Assembly (NCBI GenBank): GCA_035652755.1
Contig: DASRDE010000192.1
Span: 1 to 58,943, forward strand
Reading direction: 5' to 3'
DNA from: DASRDE01 sp035652755
GTDB lineage: Bacteria > Vulcanimicrobiota > Vulcanimicrobiia > Vulcanimicrobiales > Vulcanimicrobiaceae
DNA length: 58,943 nt
This document shows positions 16,560-25,534 of the stretch, one piece after another. The notes beneath the pieces were generated by a model. The model ran no database searches. It saw only the letters and a list, made by a program, of their open reading frames with translations, and had not been told where the DNA came from. Both the position numbers and the translations under genes were made by a program. Numbering within the stretch: position 1 is the stretch's first letter; every line of letters starts with the position of its first letter.

Positions 16560-19004
16560 CTAGACACTCTGCAACGCCTGCGGCGCCACGTCGCGTGCCG
16601 CCGCCTTGGCCTGGCGCTCGGCCGGCGTACCGAGCAGATGCACCTCGCGCATCTCTCCGGGAGCGACGGTGAACCGCTCGGTCCGCCCGCGGAATTCCAA
16701 CGAAACGCTGCGCGCCTGATCGTTCAAATTGCAGACGAAGATCCGCACGGCGCCCTCTTCGTCTTCGAAAGCGACCGCGCCGACCTCGACCGGCGAGAGC
16801 AGTACTTCGCTGCTTACGTCGCGGCCGGCGTACATGCAGACGAAGGGCTCTTCGGCCGACAGCTCCGGCATGTTTCCGTAAATCCGGTTGCGGTCGAAAT
16901 CGATGACGTAGGTGCAGAGCTTACCGCCCCAATGGATTCGCGCGCCGGCAACCCAGCGCCAGCGCGACGGCTTGAGCGGAACCAAGTGCGGGCGTCCGCT
17001 CGTGCGATAGCCGTCCATCCCTGCGACGGTTTCGGCGACGGCCCACAGATATTTCGCTCCCGTCCAGGGCGAAAGGTACATGCCGCGATTGGTGAGCGAG
17101 CCGCCGTCGAACCATTCGGCAAACTCGCCGGGCACGGTGTTGCGCGCCGCGCCGGCTTCCATCGTGTCGTAGATCGCCTCCATCCAATGGACCGCAGCGT
17201 CGATGCGGCCGTTGCGCGCGAGCGAGACCACGAACCACAGCGTCAGGTCCGGCCAGACGCCGCCGAGCAAACCGAATCCGTGCGAAGGGAAATACCAGGA
17301 GTCGGCGGTCGAAATCGTGCGCAGCCCGACCGGCGTGACGAAATCCGCTTCGCACAGACGATCCAGGATCTTGATCCGCTCCTCGGGACCTGCCACTTCG
17401 AACAACACCGGGAAAACTTCGTCGGCCGTGAAGTTGTCCTGATAGTTCTGCTCCTGATCGTAATTGAGCACGAACGCGCCGGTGTCGTCGTTGAACATGT
17501 ACTGCATCATCGCCTGACGCAGAGCTTGCGCTTCGTTGGCATAAGTGTGCCAGCGATCGTTGTCGCCCACGACCGCGGAAAGCATCGCCGCGGCTTCCAA
17601 AGCGAAGACGCCTTCGGCGTTGATCTCGGTGACGGCGCCGTCCAGCGTGTAGTACGGAATGATGTTGCGCCACGAACTGATGCCGAACATGTCCACGCCG
17701 CTCGCGCGGCAGAACAGCAGGCCGTTATTGTCTTTTTGGGTGAGCATGTAGTCGGCGATCTTGCAGATCAGCGGGAACCACTTGCGGACCCACTGGTCGT
17801 CGAGCGTGGCGTTGTAATGGTGCAGCATCGCGATCAAGTGCAGCGGAGTGTCGTCGTTAATGTTCAAATCGTACGACGTCTTGAATCCGCTCACGCCGCG
17901 CACGTACTCGATCATCTCCCCGCTCTCGTCCACGAAGTTGTTGAAGACCTCGATCGCGTCGCGGCTGAACTGCGGCAAGAAATAGTCGAAGCCGTGCACG
18001 AACCACGACGTGTCGCGCGAGACGAGGATGTCCGACGGGGGCGAGTTGGTCGAACCCCAGCCGTTGGGGTACTCCTTGACGATGCGCAGCATGTTCGCTT
18101 TGGCCCACACGACGCCGCGGCTGATGGCCGGCGACGGACACATGAAGCGCGCGTCCGCGAGTTTGTTGGCGTAGTAGCGCTGCGTCTCGTGGAGCGCCAT
18201 CGGATCGCCCAGCAGCTGCTCGAGGATCGGCCGCGACCGCTCGCGCCCGTCTTTATGGTAGACGACGGCCAGGCGAAGCGCCTCGCGCGCGCCCGGGGCC
18301 ACGCGGATGCGGTATTCGAACGCGCCGAAGATCCGCCGGCTCACGCACTCGGCCAGCTGCGGCGTGACCTCGTCCAGATGCTCCTGAGCCCGAAGCGATC
18401 CCGTGCGCATGTGATGGAGCATCACCTGTTCGCGCAGTCCGACGATCCCGCCGAACGCTTCGCGCGAACCGCCCCACCACCGCTCGGCGCCGGTTTGCTC
18501 GTTCTTCGAGCAGATGAACGGGCCGTCGACCCACGCGCGCACCTGGTGTTCCGGCTCTCCATAGAAGCGCTGCCCCACCAGCAGCGCCCACGGAAAGAGC
18601 GCGACCTCGTACGGCGCGCCGCCCGGATTGTAGAGCGTCACGTCCACGACGAACGACACGATGCGATCGTGCTTGGGCCCGTGAGGCACGTAGAACGCCT
18701 CGGTGACGTGCACGCGATCGGCCAGCGTGAACTCGGAGATCTGCGCGTACGGCAAGAAGGTGAACTCGCGCGTGATTTGATGCGGGAAGATCGTCTGGTT
18801 CAGATCCCGAAGCCGATACGCGATCTGATGCGTGCCGAAGATGATTTGATCGGTGTCGGCATCCCAGAGTCCGCGCACGCCTCCCTTGGCGGTCGACTGC
18901 GCGAACGACTTGAAGTTGCCCAGCAGCATCCCGTACGGCGTCTGCGCTTCCGGCAGGACGTACGCGCAATATTCGTTGTGCTGTGCGTCGTAAGTCGCTC
19001 GCAT
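16560..19004 (-). CDS. Six-hairpin (alpha/alpha) glycosidase, amylo-glucosidase/GH63-like
   Basis: 814 aa from ATG 19004 (MRATYDAQHNEY); an upstream extension would run antisense through ispE and is rejected. An N-terminal beta-rich domain (about 1-270) precedes an alpha-hairpin catalytic domain with aromatic-rich repeats: VSRDTSWFVHGFDYFLPQFSRD (possible acid Asp), ITAVTEINAEG-like DGAVTEINAEGVFALEAAAML, and VPGEFAEWFDGG near 690 (possible second acid Glu). A C-terminal beta domain ends the protein. Such enzymes debranch or trim alpha-glucans, trehalose-like or other glycans. No signal peptide is seen, so it is probably cytoplasmic. The exact GH family needs a profile search; activity on storage or capsule glucan is a guess. 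Confidence 0.7.
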   Translation of the reverse strand: MRATYDAQHNEYCAYVLPEAQTPYGMLLGNFKSFAQSTAKGGVRGLWDADTDQIIFGTHQIAYRLRDLNQTIFPHQITREFTFLPYAQISEFTLADRVHVTEAFYVPHGPKHDRIVSFVVDVTLYNPGGAPYEVALFPWALLVGQRFYGEPEHQVRAWVDGPFICSKNEQTGAERWWGGSREAFGGIVGLREQVMLHHMRTGSLRAQEHLDEVTPQLAECVSRRIFGAFEYRIRVAPGAREALRLAVVYHKDGRERSRPILEQLLGDPMALHETQRYYANKLADARFMCPSPAISRGVVWAKANMLRIVKEYPNGWGSTNSPPSDILVSRDTSWFVHGFDYFLPQFSRDAIEVFNNFVDESGEMIEYVRGVSGFKTSYDLNINDDTPLHLIAMLHHYNATLDDQWVRKWFPLICKIADYMLTQKDNNGLLFCRASGVDMFGISSWRNIIPYYTLDGAVTEINAEGVFALEAAAMLSAVVGDNDRWHTYANEAQALRQAMMQYMFNDDTGAFVLNYDQEQNYQDNFTADEVFPVLFEVAGPEERIKILDRLCEADFVTPVGLRTISTADSWYFPSHGFGLLGGVWPDLTLWFVVSLARNGRIDAAVHWMEAIYDTMEAGAARNTVPGEFAEWFDGGSLTNRGMYLSPWTGAKYLWAVAETVAGMDGYRTSGRPHLVPLKPSRWRWVAGARIHWGGKLCTYVIDFDRNRIYGNMPELSAEEPFVCMYAGRDVSSEVLLSPVEVGAVAFEDEEGAVRIFVCNLNDQARSVSLEFRGRTERFTVAPGEMREVHLLGTPAERQAKAAARDVAPQALQSV

Positions 19005-19032
19005 ACCGATTGGACTACGACCTCCCGAAGGG

Positions 19033-19941
19033 ATGTCCCGCCCTCGCCCGCAACCGCTGCTGAAAATGAAAGCAAGCGAGACGTTGCGCGCGCCCGCCAA
19101 GCTGAATCTCACGCTCGAAGTGCTTAGCCGCCGCCCGGACGGCTTGCACGGCCTGCGCAGCGTCATGGTCCCGATCGATTTGGCGGACACCATCCGCATC
19201 ACGCGGCAGAGCGAGTTTTCGTTCGTATGCAGCGATGCGGCGCTGCAGGAGCAGAATCTGGCGGTGCGCGCGTTTGATGCGCTCGGCTTGCAGGACCGCG
19301 GATACCGCATCGAACTGCACAAGCGCATTCCGGCCGGTGCCGGAATGGGCGGCGGCTCGAGCGACGCCGCGGCGATCTTGCTGGCGGCACAGCGCGGGAT
19401 TTTTGGCACTCCTCCGCCGCTCGAGTACCTGCCGGTTGCGCGGGCGCTCGGATCGGACGTGCCGTTCTTCTTGGTCGAGACCGCGGCGCTCGTCGAGGCG
19501 ACCGGCGAGCGCGTCACGGCGCTTGGCGCAGTTCCCGGCTGGCATGCCGTCATCGTCAAGCCGCCGATTGCGATATCGACCGCGGACGCGTACGCGCGCA
19601 TCGATGCGTCGCCGCGCTCCTCGCGCCCGCGCAACGAATCGGCGAGCGTGGAGATGGCCGAAGCACTGCAGCGCGCGGACTTCGAAGCCGCGCAAGCACT
19701 TCTTCAGAACGATTTCCACGACGTTCTCGCAGACGAACCGCCGATTCGCGCTGCAATTCAGATGCTTCGCGAGGCGGGTGCCGCGCGTCCCATGCTGACG
19801 GGATCGGGATCGTGCGTGTTCGCGCTGTGCCCGCAGGCGCAGAACGCGGCGGAGCTCGCGGCGCGATTGCCCGCGCGTGATGGTTACGCGGTGTTCACGG
19901 CGGGCTTTTGGAACGGCGAGGCGTGGCGAACGGCGGCATGA
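19033..19941 (+). CDS. ispE: 4-diphosphocytidyl-2-C-methyl-D-erythritol kinase
   Basis: GHMP-family kinase of the MEP isoprenoid pathway. APAKLNLTLEVLSRRPDGLHGLRSVM, the ATP-binding PAGAGMGGGSSDAAA and the C-terminal MLTGSGSCVFAL are classic. 302 aa from ATG 19033; ATG 19066 (MKASETLRAPAKLNL) would also look natural, and neither has a strong Shine-Dalgarno. The start is 28 bp from the divergent glycosidase start. The stop overlaps the next gene by ATGA. Confidence 0.95.
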   Translation: MSRPRPQPLLKMKASETLRAPAKLNLTLEVLSRRPDGLHGLRSVMVPIDLADTIRITRQSEFSFVCSDAALQEQNLAVRAFDALGLQDRGYRIELHKRIPAGAGMGGGSSDAAAILLAAQRGIFGTPPPLEYLPVARALGSDVPFFLVETAALVEATGERVTALGAVPGWHAVIVKPPIAISTADAYARIDASPRSSRPRNESASVEMAEALQRADFEAAQALLQNDFHDVLADEPPIRAAIQMLREAGAARPMLTGSGSCVFALCPQAQNAAELAARLPARDGYAVFTAGFWNGEAWRTAA

Positions 19942-20720
19942 CGCCAATCGCCGCGGTCGTGCTTGCGGGCGGACCGCACGACGACGTTGCGGCAACCACG
20001 CCCGGCGCACCGAATAAGGCCTTTGCGGCGATCAACGGGATGACGCTGGTCGAACGAACGCTTCGCGCGCTGCGCGGCGCACGCGACGTCGGCCGGATCG
20101 TCGTCGTGGCGCCGGAAAGTATGCGCGGGAGCGCCGCGCTTGCACTGGCGGATGCGCATCGTCCCGACGGCGCTCGAATCACCGAGAGCTTGCGCAGCGG
20201 TCTTGCGGGGCTTCCCGCCGCCGAGCACGTCTTGGTGAGCACGTCCGATTTACCGGTGCTGACCGCGCAGGCAGTCGACGATTACGTCGGCCGCGCGCTC
20301 GCGCAGGAGGCGGAGATTACCTACGGATGCATCGAGCGGCGCGTGCACGAGAGCAAGTACCCGGACGTGCCCCACACGTGGGCGCACCTGGCGGACGGAA
20401 CGTATTGCGGTACGGGTCTGGTCTCGCTTCGGCCGCGGGTCTTTCCGTCGCTCGAACGGTTCGTCGAGCGCCTGGGCCGGGCGCGAAAGAACCCGGTCGC
20501 GCTCGCACGGCTGTTCGGCTTTCGAATACTCCTGCGTTATGCCACGCGCCGGCTGTCGATCGTCAACGCCGAAGTACGGGCCTCGCGCGTTATCGGCGCG
20601 CGCGTCCGCGCGATCGTTTCGCCGTTTCCAGAGATCGGCGTAAACGTCGATCGGCTCAGCGACGTCGCGATCGCCGAGCGCCTGACCTCGACGGTCAGCG
20701 GGGCGTCTCCCAGCGCGTAA
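19938..20720 (+). CDS. MobA-like NTP transferase domain protein
   Basis: 260 aa from ATG 19938, which overlaps the ispE stop (ATGA). PIAAVVLAGGPHDD then PNKAFAAINGMTLVERTLRAL gives the nucleotidyltransferase Rossmann fold; the loop lacks the GxGxRM of IspD and MobA. VLVSTSDLPVLT (Asp in the metal site) and the C-terminal FPEIGVNVDRLSDV are also typical. The tight coupling to ispE suggests a role near isoprenoid or sugar nucleotide metabolism, but this is only context. It is not IspD. The 3' end overlaps the ubiX 3' end by 26 bp. Confidence 0.75.
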   Translation: MTPIAAVVLAGGPHDDVAATTPGAPNKAFAAINGMTLVERTLRALRGARDVGRIVVVAPESMRGSAALALADAHRPDGARITESLRSGLAGLPAAEHVLVSTSDLPVLTAQAVDDYVGRALAQEAEITYGCIERRVHESKYPDVPHTWAHLADGTYCGTGLVSLRPRVFPSLERFVERLGRARKNPVALARLFGFRILLRYATRRLSIVNAEVRASRVIGARVRAIVSPFPEIGVNVDRLSDVAIAERLTSTVSGASPSA

Positions 20721-21258
20721 AGAGCGCGTGCTCGATGCCGAAGAGATCGAGCGCCTTTCCCACGGTGTGCGCGACGACGTCGTCCACGCTGCGCGGGCGC
20801 GCGTAGAGGGCGACCATCGGCGGCAGAATCACGGCGCCCATCTCAGCCAACTGCGTGAGCGTGCGAAGATGTCCCAGATGCAGCGGCGTTTCGCGAACCG
20901 CGAGAACGAGCGTGCGGCGTTCCTTCAAGCAGACGTCGGCCGCCCGCACGAGCAGGTTCTGATTGAACGAGTGCGCGATCGCCGACGCGCTCTTGATCGA
21001 GCACGGCATCACGAGCATGCCGTCGGTGATGAAGGAGCCGCTGGCAATCGAGGCCGCCAAGTCTCCGTCGCGGTGGACGACCGAAGCGAGCGCTTCGAAG
21101 TCGCGCGCGCTCATACCGGTCTCCAATTCAATCGTGCGGCGCGCTTGGTCGCTCATGACCAGATGCGACTCGACGCCGGCGCGCGCGAGCGCTTCCAGCG
21201 CGCGATAGCCGTAAAGGCTTCCGCTCGCACCACTGATGCCGATCACGATCCGGCGCAT
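20695..21258 (-). CDS. ubiX: Flavin prenyltransferase UbiX
   Basis: 187 aa from ATG 21258 (MRRIVIGISGASGSLYGYRALEAL); the ORF extends further upstream but that part is not family-like. It makes prenylated FMN, the cofactor of UbiD-type decarboxylases. GISGASGS flavin loop, the SGSFITDGMLVMPCSIKSASAIAHSF block and RRTLVLAVRETPLHLGHLRTL are the family signatures. No ubiD is in the window. Divergent to the nuclease/helicase pair. Confidence 0.94.
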   Translation of the reverse strand: MRRIVIGISGASGSLYGYRALEALARAGVESHLVMSDQARRTIELETGMSARDFEALASVVHRDGDLAASIASGSFITDGMLVMPCSIKSASAIAHSFNQNLLVRAADVCLKERRTLVLAVRETPLHLGHLRTLTQLAEMGAVILPPMVALYARPRSVDDVVAHTVGKALDLFGIEHALFTRWETPR

Positions 21259-21293
21259 GCGTCGGCGGTTATACACAGGCTGCAGGGTCGCCT

Positions 21294-22556
21294 TTGAAAA
21301 CTTCAAAGAAAGCTGCCGTGCTTTCTCCGGAGCTTCACGCATTTCTCGCGGCAGCGCAGTCTTGGCAGCGCACGCGTGACGAAGACTCCGCCGCCCGTAT
21401 GCTGCGTTCGCCGTTTTCGGGCGTACCGCACGAAATCGGCACCGCGTATGCGGCCCTGGGCGCTCGGGAAGGTTCCGTACTCGATCTTATCGCCGGCGGC
21501 CGCATCGCGGTCGGCGGCGCAGAGCGCGACGCGCTGATCGGATTTGCGGCCGCGCTGCGTGAAGGCTCGGCGATCGAGCGGCGCGCGCCGGAGCGGATCG
21601 AGGCCGTCGAAGACGACGGTTCGGACGCATTTACGCTCTGCGACCCGGCGAACGCCGAGCCTGCCTCCGGCGTGACGAATCCGGGCACGCGCTTTAGCGC
21701 CTCGCAGTTGAACGCTTACACCGAGTGCCCGCGCAAATGGTATTACCGCTACGTGTGCGCGGCCGTCGAAGACAAGGGTTCGTCGGCATCGTATTACGGA
21801 ACGGCATTTCACTCCGCGCTCGAAAGTTTTCACCACGAGTTTCCTCAGCCCGGGCAGGCCGACCCGGCGGAGCTGGAGCGCAAGCTGCAAGGCTACGTCA
21901 ACACTGCGTTCGACCGCTTCAGGAACGTCTTTGAAACGCCGGTCGAACACGAGCTGCAGGTGCGGCGGGCGCGCCGCACGGCCCGCAAGTACCTGCAGTG
22001 GCTGCTGAACGAGTCGCGGCGCGCACCGTTCACGATCGTCGGCTGCGAAGTCCCGGTAGAAATACAATTGGACGGCTTCGATTTCGTCGGCTACATCGAT
22101 CGCATGGACAGCGACGACCGCACGGGCGCCGTGAGCGTGGTCGACTATAAGACCGGATCGATCGCCACGAGCGCCGCCGAGTACCGCGAGAAAGTGCGGC
22201 AGTTCAAAGATTTTCAACTGCCTTTCTATTACTGGGCGCGGACGGCGGCGGGCGACCGCGTTTGGAAACTCGCACTCGTGCCGCTCAAGGATGCGCTGCT
22301 GGACATCCGTCCGATCGTCCTCGAAGTCGTACCGGTTCCCGCGGAGATCGCGCGCAATGCCGGCGCGATCGGCGTCATACCCCTGGGAGAACTCGAACGG
22401 GCCCGCGCGCGCATGGTCGAGATCTGCCGCGAGCTCGCTTCGGGCGCCCTGACCGCCTTCAACGTAACCGACGATCCCTCGGCTTGCAGGTTCTGTTCGT
22501 ACCGCATCGCGTGCGCGAACCAGCCGTATCCCGAAGAGGAACGCTTCGCCCGATGA
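21294..22556 (+). CDS. PD-(D/E)XK nuclease with Fe-S cysteines (RecB/Cas4/AddB-like)
   Basis: 420 aa, TTG start. The second half holds the nuclease domain: FSASQLNAYTECPRKWYYRY (first Cys, near 143), GTAFHSALESFHHE (His), FVGYIDRMD (metal-binding Asp), VVDYKTG (the Asp...Tyr-Lys motif) and CRFCSYRIAC at the end (three Cys). Four cysteines in this C...CxxCx5C layout match the 4Fe-4S cluster of AddB and Cas4 nucleases. The first 130 residues are of unknown role. Its stop overlaps the helicase start (ATGA), so the two probably form one DNA-end processing machine, with nuclease and helicase on separate chains. Confidence 0.85.
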   Translation: MKTSKKAAVLSPELHAFLAAAQSWQRTRDEDSAARMLRSPFSGVPHEIGTAYAALGAREGSVLDLIAGGRIAVGGAERDALIGFAAALREGSAIERRAPERIEAVEDDGSDAFTLCDPANAEPASGVTNPGTRFSASQLNAYTECPRKWYYRYVCAAVEDKGSSASYYGTAFHSALESFHHEFPQPGQADPAELERKLQGYVNTAFDRFRNVFETPVEHELQVRRARRTARKYLQWLLNESRRAPFTIVGCEVPVEIQLDGFDFVGYIDRMDSDDRTGAVSVVDYKTGSIATSAAEYREKVRQFKDFQLPFYYWARTAAGDRVWKLALVPLKDALLDIRPIVLEVVPVPAEIARNAGAIGVIPLGELERARARMVEICRELASGALTAFNVTDDPSACRFCSYRIACANQPYPEEERFAR

Positions 22557-24727
22557 GCGCCTTTATTACGGGCGCCGCGGGGTCGGGAAAGACTGCGCTG
22601 CTGCTGTCGCGGGCAAGGGAATGTGCCGCTGAAGGCCCGGTCTTGCTCACGTCGCCATCGTGGGCTTCGCTTGGCGTGCTGGCATCGCAAGCCGCCGGGA
22701 GCAACGCGGCAGTTATTCCCCTGCACGAACTGGCTCTCACGCTGCTTACCGATGCCGAGATCGTCGACGACGTGCGCGCAGCGCGCTTGTTCGAAGAGGC
22801 CGCCGGGCCGCTGCTGCGTTTGGAGTGGGCCGAGTTCATCGAGGCCGAAGTCGATCCCGAAGTCCCGGGTCTGCATGCGCCCGTGCGATTTCTCGATGCC
22901 GCGTTCAGGCTGTGCTGCAAACTGCGCGACGCGCGCATTTCGCCCGAACGGTACATGGAAAGCGCGCTGCGCGGCGCCATGCAGTTCTATGCGAATCCGC
23001 CGAACCTGGCAACGCCCGACCTGCTGCACTACACGAAGGATTCGTACCGCGATTCCTTGGCGGCAGACCCGGGGGAGCTGCAGCGTCAATACCGCCGCGA
23101 GGTCGACCTTGCGAAGATCCTCGCCAAGCTCTACCGCTCCTACCTCGATCATCCGGTGCGGCGCGGCTGCCTCACGCCGCGCGATGCGGTTGCCGCAGCG
23201 GCGGACGCTCTGGAAGCCGAGCCGGCCGCGGCACGCCGTTTGCGCGAACGGTATCCATTCGCTTTCGTCGACGACGCGCAAGAGCTGACGATAGGCGAGT
23301 TACAGTTTTTGCAGGGCATCTACGGCGAATCGCTCGAGAACGTCACCCTTGCGGGGGATCGCGAATCGGCAACGTCGACTTTTCGCGGCGCGCGCCCGGA
23401 CCGCGTCTTTGCCATCCCCGGTCCGCGCGACGCCTTGGAGGAACAGCGGCGAAGCCCCGCGTCCGTGGACGCGGCATGCCGTCATCTTTCCGGAACGCGC
23501 GGCCGTCCCCAAATAAGCACCGACGAGGGCATCGGATTGCGCTTGTTCCGGGCGACGACGCGCAAAGCGGAAGCACAATTCATCGCCGATCACGTGATCG
23601 AGTTGCTGAACGGCGGCGTGCCTCACGATCGCATTGCCCTGCTCTTCCGCTCGGTGCAGCGCGTTCGGCCTTACGTCGACGCCCTGATCGACCGCAACGT
23701 GCGCGTACAGGTCAGCGGCGACGTCAACGTCTTCGCCGAACCCGAAGCGCTGGACGCCCTGTCGGTGCTGTGGTCGCTCGCGGATCCATTCCGTCACGAA
23801 TACGTGCTCCGAATGCTTTCCGGCCCCGCCATGGCGCTCTCCGACGCCACGCTGCAAGTTTTGTGCGCCGAGCCGCCCGATGGGCAGGCGCTGCTATTCG
23901 AAACGCAAGACGCATCGCAGGAGACGCGGTCGGGCAAATGGGATCCCAAACGCGACCTGCGCCTGGGATGGAATCTGCTTCGCGGCGATCAGGACGCTAG
24001 GCTCGGTGCGATCGCCCTCGAACGCGTGCAGGCTTTCCGCGTCAAGCGCCTGGCATGGCTCGATGCGATGCGAACGCATTCGCTGCCCGCACTCGCGCGG
24101 CGCGTATGGGCCGATGGACTTGCGCGCTCCGGCGCTCCGGGCAGCGCACGCGAGTGGTATCAGCAGCAGACGCTCGCGCGGCTGCACGAACGGATCCGGT
24201 TATTCGCGCGATCGCACGAAGGCGCGACGCTGCGCGACTTCCTCGAAGATGCCGAGCAGCGGCTGCAGAGCGCATTCGAAGCATTCGAGCCCGGCGAACA
24301 GCCCGGCGCCGTTCGCGTTCTCTCCATCGACGCGGCGCGCGGCCGAGAATTCGATCACGTCGTTTTGCCGAACGCCCGCGCCGGCTCGTTTCCGCGCTGG
24401 TACGTGCCCGACGCGTTTCTGTACAGCCCGAGCCTAGGGATGATCGCCAAGGAAAACGTCGGCGACGCGCGCGCCGCACGCACCGCCAAGTTCACCTATT
24501 ACATGTACCGCACCAAAGCGCGCGAACAATACAACACCGAGGAGCGCCGCGCGTTCGTGTACGCGATGCGCCGCGCGCGCAAGAGCGTGCTCGTCACCGC
24601 CTTCGATCGCGCGACGCGGGGCGTCGCCGCGCCCGAGTTTCTAGCCGAACTGGCAGCCGCGCAGCTTCCCGGCTGCATCGACAGCTCCGACCGCTGGCGC
24701 CCCGCAAAAACGATTTACGGCACTTAA
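22553..24727 (+). CDS. UvrD/AddA-type superfamily I helicase
   Basis: 724 aa from ATG 22553; the longer upstream reading frame lies over the nuclease gene and is rejected. Motif I GAAGSGKTALL starts at residue 6. Motif II reads FVDDAQE instead of the usual DExQD/E. Motif III region LAGDRESATSTFRG, motif V VLSIDAARGREFDHVVLP and motif VI EERRAFVYAMRRARKSVLV are visible. It has no nuclease domain of its own, which the upstream gene supplies. Likely role is double-strand break or stalled-fork processing. TAA at 24725-24727 abuts the inverted-repeat element exactly. Confidence 0.85.
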   Translation: MSAFITGAAGSGKTALLLSRARECAAEGPVLLTSPSWASLGVLASQAAGSNAAVIPLHELALTLLTDAEIVDDVRAARLFEEAAGPLLRLEWAEFIEAEVDPEVPGLHAPVRFLDAAFRLCCKLRDARISPERYMESALRGAMQFYANPPNLATPDLLHYTKDSYRDSLAADPGELQRQYRREVDLAKILAKLYRSYLDHPVRRGCLTPRDAVAAAADALEAEPAAARRLRERYPFAFVDDAQELTIGELQFLQGIYGESLENVTLAGDRESATSTFRGARPDRVFAIPGPRDALEEQRRSPASVDAACRHLSGTRGRPQISTDEGIGLRLFRATTRKAEAQFIADHVIELLNGGVPHDRIALLFRSVQRVRPYVDALIDRNVRVQVSGDVNVFAEPEALDALSVLWSLADPFRHEYVLRMLSGPAMALSDATLQVLCAEPPDGQALLFETQDASQETRSGKWDPKRDLRLGWNLLRGDQDARLGAIALERVQAFRVKRLAWLDAMRTHSLPALARRVWADGLARSGAPGSAREWYQQQTLARLHERIRLFARSHEGATLRDFLEDAEQRLQSAFEAFEPGEQPGAVRVLSIDAARGREFDHVVLPNARAGSFPRWYVPDAFLYSPSLGMIAKENVGDARAARTAKFTYYMYRTKAREQYNTEERRAFVYAMRRARKSVLVTAFDRATRGVAAPEFLAELAAAQLPGCIDSSDRWRPAKTIYGT

Positions 24728-24884
24728 TTGCGTTGCCTGGGTATTCCGGTGAAAAGACGCTCGAAAATCGACGTCCTGTCGATTTTCTGCTGCGCGAATT
24801 TTCGGGAGAACAAGTTCGGTAGAAACCATCCTGGTTTGCCCGAAAATATCGCAGCCTTTTCACCGGAACACCCAGGCAACGCAA
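24728..24884. repeat. 157-bp inverted-repeat element with internal hairpins (MITE/BIME-like)
   Basis: The outer arms are 29 bp: TTGCGTTGCCTGGG(T) followed by A or G, then TTCCGGTGAAAAG, with a single mismatch between left (24728-24756) and inverted right (24856-24884) arm. Inside lie GAAAATCGA (24762-24770) with TCGATTTTC (24778-24786), then an imperfect GCGAATTTTCGGG against CCCGAAAATATCGC stem capped by AAACCA-TCC-TGGTTT. It can thus fold into a stem with two branches. It carries no ORF of its own worth calling, I see no target-site duplication, and no second copy in the window. It lies between convergent gene ends, where it could also stop transcription from both sides. Confidence 0.8.
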
Positions 24885-24907
24885 CCCAGGCCGCAGATCA
24901 CCCTAAA

Positions 24908-25201
24908 CTAGCTGTTGGTGACTTCGCGGTAGACGCGTTCCCCGGTTTTGGGATCGTACAAGACTTCGGTGAGTTTGCCGCTAGTCGGGTCGACGAAGCG
25001 TTCTCCGGTCTGCTGCAGCGCTGCACCGGACGCAGTTGCGCCGCGATATCGCCGCTCGAAGACGATACCCAAGAGCACCAGCGCACCGAAGATCAGCAGC
25101 TGGATGCCGAACGGGCGCAGCACTGCGCGGCCGGCCGCTAGAAGAGTCGCGCCGGCGACGAACAGGAGAACGCCAAAGGCCGCGACTGCAATTCGCAGCA
25201 C
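24908..25201 (-). CDS. Small two-helix membrane protein, hypothetical
   Basis: 97 aa, GTG 25201. Two hydrophobic segments (about residues 3-25 and 31-47) make a hairpin in the membrane, followed by a polar tail with RFVDPTSGKLTEVLYDPKTGERVYRE, which looks like a small beta-hairpin motif. I do not recognise a family. It starts 2 bp after the ybjQ-like gene stop, so the two are probably co-expressed. Confidence 0.6.
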   Translation of the reverse strand: MLRIAVAAFGVLLFVAGATLLAAGRAVLRPFGIQLLIFGALVLLGIVFERRYRGATASGAALQQTGERFVDPTSGKLTEVLYDPKTGERVYREVTNS

Positions 25202-25203
25202 GA

Positions 25204-25524
25204 TCAGACCGGCTCGAGCATCACGGCGGTGCCGTATGCGACGATCTCGCTCATGCTTTGCCCCATCTCGGCCGAATCGAAGCGCATCATGACGATCGCG
25301 TCGGCGCCCATCGTCTGCGCGTTCTGCACCATGCGGTCGACGGCGTGCCGGCGCGCCTCTTCGAGCAATTGCGTGTATTCGGTGATCTCCCCGCCGACGA
25401 TCGAACGCAAGCCGGCCATGATGTTTCCGCCCAGGCCGCGGCTGCGCACGACGACGCCGAAGACCTGGCCGATGGTCTGCTTGACGCGGCGCCCCGCGAT
25501 ATTTTCCGTGGTCGCGACGATCAC
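25204..25524 (-). CDS. YbjQ/UPF0145 family protein
   Basis: 106 aa, close to the family norm. MIVATTENIAGRRVKQTIGQVFGVVVRSRGLGGNI, SIVGGEITEYTQLLEEARRHAVDRM and GADAIVMMRFD are the conserved blocks of this small pentameric family, annotated in some databases as a putative heavy-metal-binding domain. The function is not established. It is 10 bp downstream of dinB and probably shares its mRNA. Confidence 0.92.
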   Translation of the reverse strand: MIVATTENIAGRRVKQTIGQVFGVVVRSRGLGGNIMAGLRSIVGGEITEYTQLLEEARRHAVDRMVQNAQTMGADAIVMMRFDSAEMGQSMSEIVAYGTAVMLEPV

Positions 25525-25534
25525 GTGCCCTCCT

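Noticed and set aside
19005..19634. Extended N-terminus of the glycosidase
   Set aside because: It runs antisense through ispE and has no family similarity; ATG 19004 fits the fold.
21269..21277. DnaA box TTATACACA between ubiX and the nuclease gene
   Set aside because: A single 9-mer matching the loose consensus is expected by chance in a window this size, and no other boxes or dnaA/dnaN genes are near.
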